A stretch of 64,000 nucleotides of DNA from positions 57,673,850-57,737,849 of the forward strand of contig NC_085861.1 of the NCBI RefSeq assembly GCF_034702125.1, in the 5' to 3' direction. The position numbers were made by a program, and so were the translations under genes. Every line of letters starts with the position of its first letter. Position 1 is the stretch's first letter. Of the stretch, positions 21,646-64,000 are shown in pieces. A model generated the notes under the pieces. That model saw only the letters and a program-made list of their open reading frames with translations, did not search any database and was not told the DNA's origin. Source of the stretch: Engraulis encrasicolus. Lineage: Eukaryota > Chordata > Actinopteri > Clupeiformes > Engraulidae.

Positions 21646-22841
21646 GGTAAGCGTACCCATTAAGCCCACCAAAATCTAAATTTCTTTATTTTTCAATCAT
21701 CTTCACATAATTTTTTTGTGAAATATTTTGTTAAATAGTAAGATTTACCTCTCTTCTCAATGTTTGTCACTGAGTTGATGGATATTTCAAAGTACAATAT
21801 GAAGATTTTTTACGAGAAAAGTGAAAAGTCTGAATGGGCTTAAATGGTACCATTGGTACCATTTAAGCCCACTTGTGTTCCAAATAAGCTCATATAGTTA
21901 TTTTGAGGTGTGTGAATTGAGTTCAAACAGTGGAGCCTACATGGCATAAATGGTTTCAGACCAAAAATTTAAGATTTGCTAAAAAAATAGTGCATAAAAC
22001 CTAATTAAATATTACGGCATCTTTTACTTCATATACTTCATAAAATTCTACATCCAAACAGAGAAATGTAGTTTTTCTTATTGATTATTGTTAGTTCATT
22101 ACATTACGCCTTTTAAACCAACAACTTGGGATTGTACAGCACTTTTTATGTCCCTCAAAGGCATTTTTCATAAGCATGCATGCAAACTTGCATGCATTTC
22201 AATGGGGTGTACCATTTAAGCCCACCTTGTACCCATTAAGCCCACCTATACAAAAAGCTATTTTATGGAAATAATCAACCCCACAAAACATTTCATGATG
22301 CATTTCTTTAAAGACCAATGCCAAACAAACTGGAATATGCTTAGAATTCATACCTAACCACCTTAAGTCTTACGGTAGAGTAAGATAAAGATGGTGTGTG
22401 GTTGTATCAAGAAAATATCGGCGTGTGCTCGCTCATAAAACACATCTTTCCATTTGAAGGGAAATGCTATAATTTAGTAAAACACTGCATGTATATATAT
22501 AAAAATCATTACATTTACCTCTTAGTTTACTAAATATGAAAGTATTTTCAAAACATTTGACTTAAACTAGCTGATATTGTATGATTTCTGACATGTCCCA
22601 AAACAGCAAAGTTTTGAGGCAACTTCTTGTCAGTAGTCCTGAGACTGGATTCACTTGGACAGGAATAACTCGACGATAAAAAATGTGATTTGTTTGCAAT
22701 AAAAAAAAAATTTGTCAGTTACTAAACCCTTTAATTGGATAGGGTGATGAACAACAAAATTCACCTTTTCCCTTTCTTTAAATTGACCTCAAAGTTGAAA
22801 GTGGGCTTAAAGGGTACATGGGCTTAATGGGTACGCTTACC
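21646..22841. mobile_element. TTAA-flanked element with ATTAAGCCCACC repeats
   Basis: Inverted termini GGTAAGCGTACCCATTAAGC / inverse are bordered by TTAA at 21642-21645 and 22842-22845. The motif acccattaagcccacc, or its inverse, recurs several times inside. It is 1,196 bp, AT-rich, with no transposase frame seen. Confidence 0.8.
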
Positions 22842-23059
22842 TTAATTTAAGGGTGTGCATATTTAGGCAACCATGTTTATTTAAGCTTTTTATTTGCTAT
22901 TGTTTTCCCTCAAGTTTGTTTTTCAATTGCATTGTACAGGTTAATAGTCTAGATTAAAGGTGGAAAAGTTGTAAAATTATTTAAAGATAAATGAGTGAAG
23001 AAGCACTCATCAGATTTCTTTAGAGAGCATGCGCCTGCCTATGAGAGTTTTGCAAAAAA

Positions 23060-23275
23060 TGCATTTTTTGCATTTATGCCTCATCCTTGCAAGGGGGCAG
23101 CCCCCAATGGCGCCCCAAGGGAGCAGTGCGGTGGGATGGTACCCTGCTCAGGGTACCTCAGTCATGGAGGATGGGGGAGAGCACTGCTTAATTACTCCCC
23201 CCACCAACCTGGCGGGTGGGGAGTCAAACCAGCAACCTTTGGGCAACAAGTCTGACACTCGTCTAACCTGTCAAC
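23060..23275 (-). mobile_element. tRNA-derived SINE, copy C (reverse)
   Basis: It has the same body as the 16266 copy in reverse: gcaagggggcagcccccaat, ggtacctcagtcatggagga and a diverged B box near 23220. Confidence 0.75.
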
Positions 23276-23339
23276 GAAGATTGATTTCACTCTAATTCTT
23301 CAATTACTGAGTTATAATTTCTTCTTTTCTTTCAGCCTG

Positions 23340-23565
23340 GTGATGCTACTGCTAGTTACAAGCTAGCAATTATCATTGAATCGTATAGGTCTAGCTAGCT
23401 GCTTGGTGGCCCCATAAGATTCAATGATGTAAGCTAGCTTGGAGGTAAAATTTGCAGTGCCAGACTCGGAGAATAACTAGAAGTACAGGAGAAAGGTAGC
23501 ACTCAATTATTTAGGTGTTAAAGTATCTTTTTTGTTCCAGAAATGGTACAATATCCCTTTAACAT
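23340..23565. mobile_element. Fragment of the 6438-7183 TTAA family
   Basis: It shares gcttggaggtaaaatttgca, the ggagaaaggta segment, actcaatta and the ending caatatccctttaa with the right half of the element at 6438. Confidence 0.6.
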
Positions 23566-23922
23566 GGCTGGCTTTGTGGTAAGTTAGTGAATCATACTTT
23601 GAGCTTTTCATTAAGTTAAATGACAGTGGTGCAAGTGATGCATGTTTTAAATGAATAGCCTTGGATTTGTGTTTTTTTTTCAGATATCCTTGTAGCTCAT
23701 CTGCTGAATGGGTTGAAAAGCAATATGTACTTTGTATATTTTGCAGAGGTTAAACATTGATTGGGGTTAAATAAACCCTAAGGATAATTGCAGGGTTAAT
23801 AATGCGTCAAGCTTTTCAAGTACCAGTTATCATGCATGTTTTAAATGATTGGTCTTGGATTTGTGCTTTTTTTCAGATTTCCTTTTAGCTCTTCTGCTGA
23901 ATGGGTTGTCAAGACTGGCAGG

Positions 23923-64000
<40,078 letters not shown>

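Overview
This is vertebrate, almost certainly teleost fish, nuclear DNA. It shows GT-AG introns, short exons in long repeat-rich introns, no operon structure, and a dense mix of transposons typical of ray-finned fish: hAT elements with 8-bp target duplications, Tc1-like foldbacks with TA flanks, TTAA-flanked elements and tRNA-derived SINEs. The species cannot be named from the sequence.

The main gene is CEP192 (SPD-2 orthologue), the scaffold that recruits Aurora A, PLK1 and PLK4 to the centrosome. Thirty coding exons on the plus strand run from the start codon at 23923 to the window end, where the gene is cut off. All 29 junctions keep frame (about 1,791 codons). The order follows human CEP192: conserved N-terminus, acidic PLK4-binding-like segment (exon 6), Aurora A-binding segment (exons 7-9), disordered middle (exons 10-15), then the PapD/ASH-like SPD-2 repeats (exon 16 onward). 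A possible untranslated first exon lies near 17.4 kb.

Two other genes are seen. At 771-3630 (plus) are the last exons of a coiled-coil protein I do not recognise. At 10525-12577 (minus) is a complete three-exon gene for a 125-residue, 10-cysteine Ly6/uPAR GPI-anchored protein that resembles the SPACA4/Bouncer sperm-egg group.

The rest is repeat. Many elements can be bounded exactly by their terminal inverted repeats and target-site duplications. The most notable feature is CEP192 intron 5 (30315-30745). It is essentially one DNA-transposon insertion into exon sequence: the flanking target duplication is coding, the left terminus supplies the GT, and the right terminus plus the duplication supply the polypyrimidine tract and AG. 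This looks like birth of a new intron from a transposon. A relative of the same element abuts the acceptor of exon 8. Also notable are three places where an acceptor and the start of its exon are locally duplicated, a perfect 52-bp-arm hairpin flanked by a 9-10 bp direct repeat, and telomere-like CCCTAA arrays, one of them enclosed in a TA-flanked foldback element.
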